Positions 46,037 to 55,689 of a DNA stretch of 64,000 nucleotides are shown here, in pieces. The stretch lies in contig NC_134539.1 of the NCBI RefSeq assembly GCF_050624435.1, positions 40,394,001-40,458,000 of the forward strand, given 5' to 3'. The DNA comes from Tenrec ecaudatus (taxonomy: Eukaryota; Chordata; Mammalia; Afrosoricida; Tenrecidae). The position numbers and the translations under genes were made by a program. The notes below the pieces were generated by a model. It was not told the origin of the DNA and made no database searches. It saw nothing but the letters and a program-made list of their open reading frames with translations. Positions within the stretch are counted from its first letter, which is position 1, and every line of letters starts with the position of its first letter.

Positions 46037-46452
46037 AAGCTAGACCAGAACATGTACATAGGTACAGATTAGAGATAAGAGCTCATGATACATGGAATCC
46101 AGGAACCAGAATGGGAGTAACAATACTGGAGGGTAGGGGAAGGTAGGGAGAAGAGGGTAGAAAGAGGAAACCAATTGAAATGATCAACACATAACCACTC
46201 CCACACCAGAACAACAGAAACTGTGGGGGGAAGGGAGACAGTGATTGGTGTAAGATATGAAAATAAAAACAATAATTTATAATTTATCAAGGGATGGGGA
46301 GAGAGAGGGTAAAAAGAGTCGTTGATACCACTGGCTCAAATAGAAAGTAAATGTTTAAAAAATATTGATGGCAACTTATGTAAAAAAATGTTTGATACAA
46401 TGGATGTATTGATTGTTGTAAAAGCTTTAAGAGCCCCTAATAAAATAATCTT
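46037..46452 (+). mobile_element. Twin-primed L1, sense 3' segment
   Basis: It starts at 'gctagaccagaacatgtaca', which in the consensus follows the point where the inverted part stops, with about 25 bases lost, and runs to 'agcccctaataaaataatc'. Candidate duplication GACTATGTCTT (45,135-45,145) / GACAATGTCAT (46,473-46,483), 9 of 11. Confidence 0.85.
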
Positions 46453-46483
46453 TTAATAAAAGGAAAAAAGGGGACAATGTCAT

Positions 46484-47784
46484 AGATATTTCTTAAGTTT
46501 TGTTAGTTAATCTACATAATAATGTTATAAAATTGTATATTATAGATAAAATGTAAAGTTTCAATTAAGTGAGACATACTGAATATTTTGAAGAGACCTA
46601 AAATAGAAAATATTCACATTATTTTCACTGCCATCTTCATTTTTTTCCTATCCTGTTTCTTTTTTCATTCTTTACATCTTTATCTTTTTCATTCTTATTT
46701 CTAAAAAAAGTTTTTGCTCAGTGTTCTCTCCTTACTATCCTCTACTTTATATATTTTAAAAGTCATATTTTTAATAAATCATCTTTCTTATTCTTCCTTT
46801 TGTCCATTCTGGCACTACTTCTACATGTTTCTTGCTCGTCTTTTTTTTCCCTGTTTTTTATTTTATTTTTTCCACTCTCTAACTTTGCCTATATGTTCTG
46901 CTCCTTTTGTTCTTCCTGTTTTTTTAATAGTTATGGGATAGAAAATAAAAACAAGGTTCAGTTCCTGTAAATATATTTGAGGGCTTTTTGTAGTACACAT
47001 AGATTGATATTAATGTACATAAGATATTAGATATTTCTCTAGGTTTCAAGGTTCATGAAGTAATGTGCTTTAATTTAATTTGTATTTGAATATAAATTCC
47101 CCAAATCTATTATTAGTTACCTTGTTTTCTGTCCTCATTATCGGTTCAATTTTATTTTACAATTCCATAATGTTTTACCCTGAATATGTACTTAATGGTT
47201 GCAAGCCGAAGTTCATTAGAAAATATTATATTAAGTATAAATTTATTTTTATAATGGATATACCTATTATTTAAAAAGATCAGAGCAAGTAACCACATTT
47301 TCTCTTTTACTTACTAATTGAATGAGCTACCAAACTTTAGTTCAGAGAGAAATGAGATGCTGGCCAGAGAACAGGTTCAGTCACCCAAATGTTCCTCAGC
47401 AAAATCTTCCTTTCCTATTAAGTCATTTATTTTTGTTCTAAAAATAAAAAATTGCCTCTCAACTTATCTCTGTATGTGATTTCAAGTTATCTAAATCCCA
47501 TTTCTAATCTTTAAGTTTGTTATTGCTGAAGAAAAATTTTAAAATTCATCACATGTGGCCTAGGTTCTCCATTTAAAAATGTACAGAAATGTTTCATTAA
47601 CTTGTATAGTTGGGAAAAATTTTTAAGTGAGCAAATTTGTCACACTTTTATATTTATGTTTGGAAATTCTAAAACAATGAATTCTTTGTACAAAATCATA
47701 AGAGGGGGTACCCCCACCCAAAAAAAAACCGGAAAAGCTCTGCTGTGCAGAGATTTCATAGTACATACATTTTCCCTAGGCAAT
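46484..47784. other. AT- and pyrimidine-rich DNA
   Basis: T/C-rich strand bias at about 46,620-46,930. No gene or recognised repeat. Confidence 0.45.
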
Positions 47785-48300
47785 TGAGTTAGTTTATTGT
47801 GCCAGCCTAGCTTATAAACACATGTTGGATCAATTGAAAGGTGGAGGGGTAAATGACTCAGTGAGCCTCACCTTTCTAATTCTCAGGTCTCTTGCTCTCT
47901 GATGGGCAGACCAGGTGCAGCTGCCCTAGTCAGTTCCTGCTTCAGCTTGCAAGGCTCACTCCCTGCAAGACATCCCAGAGGAAAGGGCATATGGAACTAC
48001 TGGGATGCAGCCCTGGGTGCTGGAGCAGCAGGGTGGAGAGCCCTGCCAGCGCTGAGATGCTTACGCATTCATTGACTTGGCTTTTCTCCTGCAGTCGGCA
48101 TCATAGTGTGTGTTTTGTGAGATGGAGGAGGACTTTGTGGATTGGTGTCAGACATATGGGTCAATTGGTTAATGTTGGACTGTGGGCTTGGGCAACACTG
48201 GGTTGGGATGTTTTCTTGATGTGCACCTAACCTTTATATAAAGCTCTCTTATACATGAGTTTCTGTGGATTTGTTTCTCTAAGGTACCCAGATTAACACA
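47785..48300 (+). mobile_element. ERVL-type solo LTR, copy D; 5-bp target duplication
   Basis: It starts TGAGTTAGTTTATTGTGCCA and ends 'tttgtttctctaaggtaccc' then 'agattaacaca'. GCAAT at 47,780-47,784 and 48,301-48,305 is a perfect 5-bp duplication. It is very similar to copy A, including the 'ggtgctggagcagc' and 'tgccagcgctgagatg' blocks. Confidence 0.9.
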
Positions 48301-48339
48301 GCAATCATGTAGTAACTCTCACTGAGTTAATATACCCAG

Positions 48340-49103
48340 TGATGCTACCTGTGAAGGTTCTCTCTGGTCACAGTGAATTATTTTGTAAAACATTGTATTT
48401 TATGATGGGCAATTTAAGAGAACAATGTGTTGCTATAAAATTTTGTTTTCTGCTCAGGAAATATGCCACAGAAACTCTTTTGATGTTGAACCCAGCTTAA
48501 AAACTCAAATGCACAAATGGTTTTCTCATTTCGAAATAGGCGAAATGTCGATGGATGACAAACCTCATTCTGGACAACCTTCAACTTCCCAAATGGTTGA
48601 AAATGTCGACTTGTAGTTCATTTGGAGTTCATTCCACCAGGTCAGACTGTTAATCAAGCTTTCTATGTAGAAGTTCTGAAAGCATTGTGTAACTGTGTGC
48701 CACAAAAAAAGGCCTGATTTGTGGCAGACGGGAGACTGGTTTTGCCACCAATTCAATGCACCTGGTCCATGCAGCCATCTCTCTGTGTCAGTTTTTGGCA
48801 AAACTCAGCGTGCCTCTCTTGCCCCACACACCTTACTTGATCTTGCTCCTTGTGACTTCCTTTTGTTTCCACAAATTGCAGCGAGACAATTGGAGGACCT
48901 AGAAGAGGTTAAGAAAAAAAAATGAGGGAGGTGCTGTCACTCATCCAAATGATGAGATTGAAACATGTTTCCAAGAATGGAAATACAGATTTGACAAATA
49001 CTCTATTAAATGTAATGGAGAATACTTTGAAGGTGATATGGTTATTTTGTAAAAGAATTTAAATACGTAGCTTTGAAAAAAATCTATTTTGATGGGGTAC
49101 ACC
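48340..49103 (+). mobile_element. mariner relic, plus strand
   Basis: Contains a broken transposase reading and a right terminus 'gatggggtacacc'. The 3' subterminal text 'taaatacgtagctttgaaaa' is shared with the minus-strand copy at 41.1 kb. The left terminus was not resolved. About 0.3 kb of the middle of the coding region is missing. Confidence 0.75.
48405..49052 (+). pseudogene. mariner transposase relic
   Basis: Cut-and-paste DDE/D transposase. From the ATG at 48,405 the N-terminal DNA-binding region reads M-G-N-L-R-E-Q-C-V-A-I-K-F, then K-W-F-S-H-F-E-I-G-E-M-S and D-K-P-H-S-G-Q-P-S-T-S, the hallmark linker of mariner transposases. After V-E-N-V-D-L there is a stop, and the segment with the first catalytic Asp is deleted. 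The next block reads K-R-P-D-L-W-Q-T-G-D-W-F, but the family's conserved His-Asp-Asn-Ala-Pro is Gln-Phe-Asn-Ala-Pro, so the second Asp is lost. The third Asp in D-L-A-P-C-D-F is kept. It ends with N-G-E-Y-F-E-G-D. At least two frame changes; inactive. Confidence 0.85.
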
Positions 49104-50084
49104 TTAGTAGCTTTGATTTTATTCCTAACTATTGATTTAAGGAAAAGAAAATAACATTTGTGAGCTAGTGTATTACATTTATTTTGTAAAGATATTGGGT
49201 TTAAGTAGTCAATGTATTGTATTTCCCGATTTCCTCTTTAGGCATAGTCTTCCTTTAACATTAATACAGATGATAAATAGCTCATAAAATCTATTTGTGC
49301 ATATGTATAAATATGCTTCAAAAGGTTCATGGACATTTCACATTACCCATAATTCAATTTCTCCCAATAATATTGAAGCCATCTTGTAAATATAGCATGT
49401 CAAGTAGTGAAAAATAGGTTTAGTCCCAATGCCACTTGACTTTACTGAACAAACATTGTTTTTACATTCTGCCACAGGAAGGAATTCTTTTATGGTCAAA
49501 TTGCATATACCCTGTTGCTGCCTCTCCTAAATAAATTGTAACAGCCACACTGATACTTAATATATGTTCAAGAATCATTTATTGTCTGGAGGAACGTTTC
49601 TAGAGAAACCAGGTCAATATATAACAGGGCTGGGCCTAAACTCAGTGTGGTTTCCTACAAGATCCCTTTCTTTTGGATCTATAATAGTCCCCAAACTTAG
49701 TATGCAATTTCATTTAAATTTCAAATTTTATTTGTGATATTATTATGAGGTCCATATTATTTTCCACAAATAGGTAGTTGAAATATTAGTTTATAATTTT
49801 TAATTTCCTATAATTTTCTTTATTTAAATAATAATTCAGTAGATGAGATTACAATTTTTCTGGCACACCAGTTATCATTGTTCCAAGAATTTGCATATTT
49901 TTGGATAAGATGAAGCAAGTAATAACAAAGGCTAAGCAAATGGAAAATATAATTTAATGGCAAATCAAGTACAGAAATGAATTATATTCTGAGCTCCAAT
50001 CAACCGTATACATTTTGGAAGTTCCAAAATCAACTTAAAACCACATCAATTATTTTACCCTCTTTAATGTTCTAAATTCAAGAT
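49104..50084. other. AT-rich DNA, no gene
   Basis: A short 'caaaaggttcatggacattt' patch (about 49,318) resembles the ends of small mariner-type repeats but is too little to call. Nothing else recognised. Confidence 0.4.
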
Positions 50085-50217
50085 CAGTAGTTCAACACCA
50101 TCGGCTTCTCTGGGGCTTTTAGCGTTAGTCTCAGAAAACCACAGGGACAGTTCTCTGTGCTCTAGGGGTCGCTATGAGTCATCATCAGTTCCATGGGTTT
50201 GGTTTGGTTCGGTGTTT
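50085..50217 (+). mobile_element. AfroSINE fragment, plus strand
   Basis: 'tagttcaacaccatcggctt', 'gtctcagaaaaccacaggga', 'gggtcgctatgagtcatcat' and the tail 'gggtttggtttggttcggtg'. The middle (gagaaagat block) is deleted. Confidence 0.85.
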
Positions 50218-50685
50218 AACCCTCCTAATCTTATTGTTTGTTCATGCTGTTTCGCTCGCTTTGCTTCATCAAGCCACCTGGGAGACTTGAATTCACAGTT
50301 TGCGTTCCTAATTCCCTCATATCACTCGTTATTCAATATGGAGTGGGGCATAAATGAATGCTTTCTCAAGCTTCATTAGCAATATTAAATGAAATATTAA
50401 CTTATATTCTTTACATTTAGTATGTTTTGTATGTGTGTTTGCAATAATTTATTTTAAATACACTATTATATATTAAATCAACAAAATCTAACGTTTGTAA
50501 ATTCCTTGTTATTTTGTTTACCATCATAAGCTCAATACATTTTTCACCTCCTCACAGCTGTTGGTTTTAGAACCTCTTTTGTTTCTCACCCTGACAATCC
50601 ATTTTACACCAGATATCCAAACACTCCCTCCCCCCGCCCCCCCCCCCCCGCACCCTCACCCACGCCTCCATCCCCGGCTGCAAAC
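50218..50685. other. AT-rich DNA then C-run
   Basis: No gene. A long C-rich tract (about 50,625-50,665) with a C homopolymer precedes the SINE. Confidence 0.5.
50625..50665. repeat. C-rich homopolymeric tract
   Basis: Run of C interrupted by single G residues ('ccccccgcccccccccc'), capable of i-motif or, on the other strand, G-quadruplex structure; that property is inferred. Confidence 0.9.
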
Positions 50686-51000
50686 TGCAAGGTCAGCAGC
50701 TTGATTCCACCAGCCACTCTGTGGGAGAAAGATGAAGCTTTCTACCCCTGTGTTAAAAAAAAAAAAAGTGGCGCTGCCTTTGAACCCACCGAGCCTGCCC
50801 GTGGCGCAGCAGGTTAAGCTGCAGCGCCAGAGCAAGTGCTGGCGCATAACTGGGACCATAACAGGCGGCCCTTTTGACCGCGAGGGACATGTTAAAAAAA
50901 AAAAAAAAGCTACCGTCTCAGAAACTCACAAGGTCAGTTCTACTCTGCCCCATAGGATGGCTATGAGTTTGAATTGAGTCAATGGCAGCAAGTGTGAGTT
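50686..51000 (+). mobile_element. AfroSINE, plus strand, with internal A-runs and insert
   Basis: Left part: 'ggctgcaaactgcaaggtca', 'ccaccagccactctgtggga' and 'gaagctttctacccctg'. Right part: 'gctaccgtctcagaaactca', 'gttctactctgccccatagg' and 'gagtcaatggcagcaagtg'. Between them lie two A-runs that bracket a 122-bp insert. Confidence 0.85.
50768..50889 (+). mobile_element. 122-bp tRNA-like insert, candidate distinct short SINE
   Basis: GC-rich insert bracketed by the same 17-mer, TGTT followed by 13 A (50,751-50,767 and from 50,890). It contains a near-consensus Pol III A box, GTGGCGCAGCAGGTTAAGC, at about 50,801. It also has complementary 'gcgctgcc'/'ggcagcgc'-type arms. On the minus strand GGTTCAAAGGC resembles a B box just upstream of a T-run. 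It does not match the AfroSINE body. Confidence 0.5.
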
Positions 51001-51204
51001 GTTATCAAGAGAATTCCCTAATTTGAATTGCTTATCTCTAGCTAGAAGACAGATATGCATTGCATTTGTGTTATGTGGAAAGTTCAAAGAACTTTGGAAT
51101 GTACACTAAGCATCGGGATGTGAATGCCATATTTTAAAATTTTAATAGTTCCATAATTGAGTATTAGAAAAATAAAAACGCAAATAAATAGAATAAAACA
51201 AACA

Positions 51205-51402
51205 AACCAAAAAACCCTCGCTGCCATTGAGTTGGTTCTAATCCGCAGCAACCCTGGAGGACAGAGCAGAAGTGCCCTGTTGGTTTTCTGAGCCTTCTTC
51301 TTTTTCTTCATTTTTTTAAGTAGAAGTAAAAATTCTCATCTTTCTCTCACGGAGCAGCTGGTGGAGTCAGGCTGCTGACCTTGAAGTTAGCAGCCCACTG
51401 TA
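51205..51402 (-). mobile_element. AfroSINE, minus strand
   Basis: 'aaaaccctcgctgccattga', 'gttggttctaatccgcagca', 'gttggttttctgagccttct' and 'gctgaccttgaagttagcag'. It is tail-to-tail with the SINE at 50,686-51,000. Confidence 0.85.
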
Positions 51403-51822
51403 TACGTGTTTTATACATGAAGTTAGCATGACACGCTCAGGGTTGGTGAAGTACTTTAACATGGGATGAGACTGATTGTGTAAGGACCCAGGAGGCCTCC
51501 TCTTCTAACCACGTTGCACTGCAATTGTCAGTCGCTGCTAAACCGGTGTCTAACCCTTGGCTGGCTGCACACAGTGGAATAACTCGGGAAAATCCTATTG
51601 CCTGTGCGTCTCATCCTATGAGATACCTATTTAATGGGTTTGAGTTTTACTTGGGGCATCGGGATTTTTTTAAAAGATCCTTGAGTGGTTCTAATGTGCA
51701 GTCAAGGCTGAAAATGATTTCCTTAAAGAAATAATGTTCTCTTTTTTCTTCAAGCTATAAGTTTTACTTAGATGACGGTTCTCTGAAGCAGCTTGTTAAA
51801 ATTTCAAGCAAAATCTCCTTTG

Positions 51823-51861
<39 letters not shown>

Positions 51862-53302
51862 CCCTTGAATGCCTAATAAATCAGCACAAGCCAGGGCTCC
51901 TTATTCCTCAAAAGAGATAGACACAGCTTTTCTTTCTCCAGTCCTGCTTGCTCTATTAACTGTTGAAGGATCATCTCATTGTCTCGCCTACTTTAATTTT
52001 GCAAGATATTTGCTCATAAAATTACTATTCAGAGAAACTGAAACATTTCTAAGTTCTTATTGACTCTAGTGCTGTGCTATTGAATACAATAGTCATTACC
52101 ATCATAAACTATAGAGCACATGAAAAAGCAGCTAGCCTGCCAGAAAGATTTTAAAAGGCACACAGAGCGGCTATTGGTTAAACAACAAATATTATATATG
52201 TATTATATATTCTCCATATGCAAATGCTAACACATTTTATGCTTTTCTCCCCTTCATATAGATATTAACTTGATAAAGGTCTTTATAATCCATTTTCCCT
52301 TTAGAAAGTACCTTCTATTAGAACATCAATGCTGATATTCAGTATTTCTAAACTACAAGAATTGTTTGATTCCTTTGATTTGTCATGAAAGAGTTAAGCC
52401 TTTCTTCAAATCCATTTTGAGGGTTATCATGACATACTTTTGACTTCATACATGGAGTGTGCTTGTAATTTATTTTTCTTCGATGGATCCATTCTCATTT
52501 AGTATCCTCTTCCATTTAACATTAAGTATACTAGAGGAAAACAAATACTGATGCTGTTTCTAGTACAAATGCATATCAACAGAAGTAGGGATTCAATTTA
52601 AGGAATATTTTAAAGCTTGAGATAGTTTGGAAAAGGAGACAAACCATGTGTGAGTGGCATAAAATAACTTCCATGTTTCGTATGCATAAAAAAGCAACAA
52701 CACACAACAACAAAGAAACAACTTGATAAGAAGAAGTAGAATAGGGAGAAGATCTTGGAGTAGCTCAGGATCCTGAGAGGGGCTAAGTAACTGCTAGTAT
52801 ATCAAAATAATTGTCGCTAGGTTATATATGAAGGAAAAAGAAATGTTTGTTCCAAAATGTACATTTGCTTAAATGTGACCTAGAAGGTGAGTTCACAGCA
52901 GAACAACATGACTGGACAGAGGTTATCCTCATTCTTGTTCTATTTAATTTTGTAACTTCTGCCTATTATCTGCTGCCTTCAATCATGTTTTAAACCCTTC
53001 GAATGATTATTTAATCTGATCTGAGTTTGGCATACCTTTCCTTGACAATCATCAACAGCACCATGACTATGCATAACAAGTGAGTCTTTGAGAAATTCAA
53101 TAGTTTCTATCATATTTACAAGATACAGAATATTGGAAGAAACAGTTTATATCTAGGAATATCTTTCCCAGAAACCCTTTAAATGGAAGCAAATGTAGTT
53201 TTTAGTAATATTCCTTGAAGCAAATTCTTGAAGCATTCCTTTTATCGTTTCATTGAATTTTTGTTAACACCTACAGTATGCCAAGCCCTCTACTGTTGTT
53301 TG
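51403..53302. other. Mostly unique DNA, no gene
   Basis: A (TG)n microsatellite sits at about 51,824-51,860. The rest is AT-rich with no recognised repeat; frames are 64-69 codons. Confidence 0.5.
51824..51860. repeat. (TG)n microsatellite
   Basis: About 17 TG units. Confidence 0.95.
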
Positions 53303-53518
53303 GAGCCCTGATGGAGTAGAGCTTCCGTATGGGGCTGAGATCCGAAAGACCAACAATTTGGGACAACCAGTCCCCCATCAGGAGAAAGATGGGAATTTCT
53401 ATTTCAGTTGAGCTGATAGTCTCACAGACCCCAGATACAGTTCTAGGGTGGGGGGTTACTGTGAGTCTGCATCGACTCAATGGGAGTGAGGTTGTTTTGT
53501 TTTGTTTTTGTTTGTTTG
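53303..53518 (+). mobile_element. AfroSINE, plus strand, near full length
   Basis: Head 'gagccctgatggagtagagc', 'aggagaaagatgggaatttc', 'tctgcatcgactcaatggga' and a GTTTT tail. Its tail abuts the antisense L1 tail that follows. Confidence 0.85.
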
Positions 53519-53521
53519 TTT

Positions 53522-54160
53522 TCAATCATTTTATTGGGGGCTCGTACAATTCTTATCACCATCCATCCATCCATTGTGTCAAGAACATTTGTACATTTGC
53601 TGCCATCATCATTCTCAAAACATTTCCTTTCTACTTGAGCCCTTGCTATCAGTTCCTCATTTTCCCCCTCCCTCTTTGCTCCTCCCTCCCACATGAACCT
53701 TTGATAATTTATAAGTTGTTATTATTTTGTCATATCTGATGCCTCCCTTCACCCACTTTTCTGTTGTCCATCCCCCAGGGAGGAAGTTATGTGTAGATCC
53801 CTGTAATCAGTTCTCCTTTCCAACTCACCTTCCCTTCACTCTCCAGGTATTGCCACTCTCACCACTGGTCCTGAAGGGATAATCTGTCCTGGATTCCTTG
53901 TGTTTCCAGTTCCTATCTGTACCAGTGTACATCCTATGGTCTAGCTGGAATTGTAAGGTAGAATTGGGATCATGATAATGGGGGGAGGAAGCATTTAAGA
54001 ACTAACCGAAAATTTGATGTTTCATCATTGCTACCCTGGACCCTGACTGGCTTGTCTCCTCCCCACAACCCTTCTGTAAGGTGGTGTCCAGTTGCCTACA
54101 GATGGGCTTTGGGTCTCCACTCTACACTCACCCTTATTTACAATGATATGATTTTTTATT
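53522..54160 (-). mobile_element. L1 3'UTR fragment, antisense
   Basis: 'tcattttattgggggctcgt', 'cattctcaaaacatttcctt', 'cacccacttttctgttgtcc', 'actggtcctgaagggataat' and 'ccctgactggcttgtctcct', ending at 'caatgatatgattttttatt'. Confidence 0.92.
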
Positions 54161-54179
54161 CTTTGATGCACCCAAAATT

Positions 54180-55318
54180 AGTGGCAAGGAGGGTGTAAGA
54201 AGCCTGGTAGGATTCAACAAGGGCAATGTAACCGAGAGGAATTTCTGAAACCCAAATGAAGGTTGAGCATGATAGTGGGACAAGAGGAAAGTAAAAACAA
54301 ATAGAGGAAAGAACTAGGAGGCAAAGGGTATTTATAGAGCTCTAAATACAGGCCTGTACATATGTAAGTATATTTAAATAGGATGGTTGGGAAATAGATC
54401 TATGTGCATATATTTATAGGTTTAGTATTAAGGCAGCAGATGGACATTGGACCTCCATGAATGTACTTATTCAATGCAAGAACACATTGTTCTATTAAAT
54501 TGGCATTCCATGATGCTCACCTTCCCAGCATGATCGCTGAAGGCAAATGGGTGCATAAGCAAATGTAGTGAGAAAGCTGATGGTGCCCAGCTATCAAAAG
54601 ACATAGCATCTGGGATCTTAATAAGACTTGCAGGTAAACAAGCATTCATCTAGGAAGCAACAAAGAGGTTTTTTTTGCTTTTTTTATACTTCTGTTGTTG
54701 TCACTGTTTATTGCTGTTATGGTTTTCAGTTGCCATAAAGTTGATTCCAGGTCATGGCTATCCCATGTGTCAAAGAGTAGAACAGCTTAACACTCTTGTT
54801 TGAATTTTGTTTTTAACATGTAAACTGAGAAAAGTAGATAATTAGAACTTTTTTTCCCCATGGTGCTTCTGGATGGGCTTAAACCATTCACTTTTAGGTT
54901 AAAATTCAAGAACAAACTGTTTGTACACCAAGAATATTCATACACTATACTAGTTGAAGAGAATAAAATGATCAAAAAAGATCTAGGGAAGGGAGTGTAG
55001 AAAGGGAGAACCAATCTTGGAGATCTATATGTAACCTCCTCTCTGGGAGATGGGCAATGGGGAGGCGGGTGAGGGGAGACGCCGGGGAGTGTAAGGTAAG
55101 ATATAATAATTATTTATAAACTATCAAGGGACCAGGGGTGGGATAGGGGAGGGAGGGGGATGGGGGAAAAAAAAGGGAAACCAAGTTGATTCCAGGAACC
55201 CAAGTGGAAGGTGAATTATGAGAATGACGAGTGCAACGAATGTATTAGGGTGCTTTGCTCAATTGATGTATGTATGGATTGTGATAAGAGCCTTATGAGC
55301 CCCAATAAAAAGATTTTT
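54180..55318 (+). mobile_element. L1 3'UTR, sense, with SINE and internal deletion
   Basis: The left block (54,180-54,662: 'aatagaggaaagaactagga', 'gatggacattggacctccat', 'gatgctcaccttcccagcat') matches the full-length L1 3'UTR at 31.6-31.95 kb. A SINE-bearing stretch follows, then the 3' end (54,985-55,318: 'gtatggattgtgataagagc' and 'gagccccaataaaaagattt'). Roughly 0.5 kb of UTR between the blocks is missing. Confidence 0.85.
54690..54930 (-). mobile_element. AfroSINE, minus strand, inside L1 3'UTR
   Basis: 'ttgccataaagttgattcca', 'ggtcatggctatcccatgtg', 'tctggatgggcttaaaccat' and 'tttaggttaaaattcaagaa' form a decayed reversed SINE. Confidence 0.6.
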
Positions 55319-55689
55319 TTAAAAAGAATAAACTAAAAAAACACATACATTTTAAAAACGTACAGATTAGTGGGTGAGAAAATAATCCAAGCAGGTTCAC
55401 CTTGGTGGTTAGGTGTACAATGTAAAAGTAGTTTGGAAATCCTCACAGCGGTTCCTAGCGGCTAATGGTAGAGCAGCTCTGCTGAAGGACCCTCAGGTGA
55501 ACAGCATGGACTTACTAGCATTTACACCAACCTTTCAAACGTACATAGAAGTGCAACAGAAGCTTGGGATTGAGAGGAAAATATTCAATGAATGGAAGGT
55601 AGTCTGTAAAACCCGAGAGTTTTCTAAGGAATTACATTTCATCTGCCAGGTGAAAACGGAAAGGAGGCTATAAGAAGAAATTCAGATGT
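55319..55689. other. Unclassified, one 86-codon frame
   Basis: An open frame at 55,413-55,673 (M-Y-N-V-K-V-V-W-K-S ...) has a less biased composition than most here but no recognisable domain, and the start context is not telling. A SINE-head-like 'ttcaccttggtggttaggtg' lies at about 55,397. I would not call a gene. Confidence 0.35.

Noticed and set aside
45146-46452. Two independent L1 insertions meeting by chance
   Set aside because: The segments abut in consensus coordinates instead of overlapping, only one has a poly(A) end, and a near-matching duplication flanks the pair. Twin priming is the simpler explanation.
49310-49370. Possible small mariner-type repeat ('caaaaggttcatggacattt')
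   Set aside because: Only a short resemblance and no paired inverted end found.
50768-50889. Functional tRNA gene
   Set aside because: An A-box and a B-box-like motif occur, but on opposite strands. No cloverleaf could be drawn, and it lies inside a SINE.
55413-55673. 86-codon frame with protein-like composition
   Set aside because: No recognisable domain, no splice or promoter context, and flanked by L1 and RTE fragments. Kept only as a remark.
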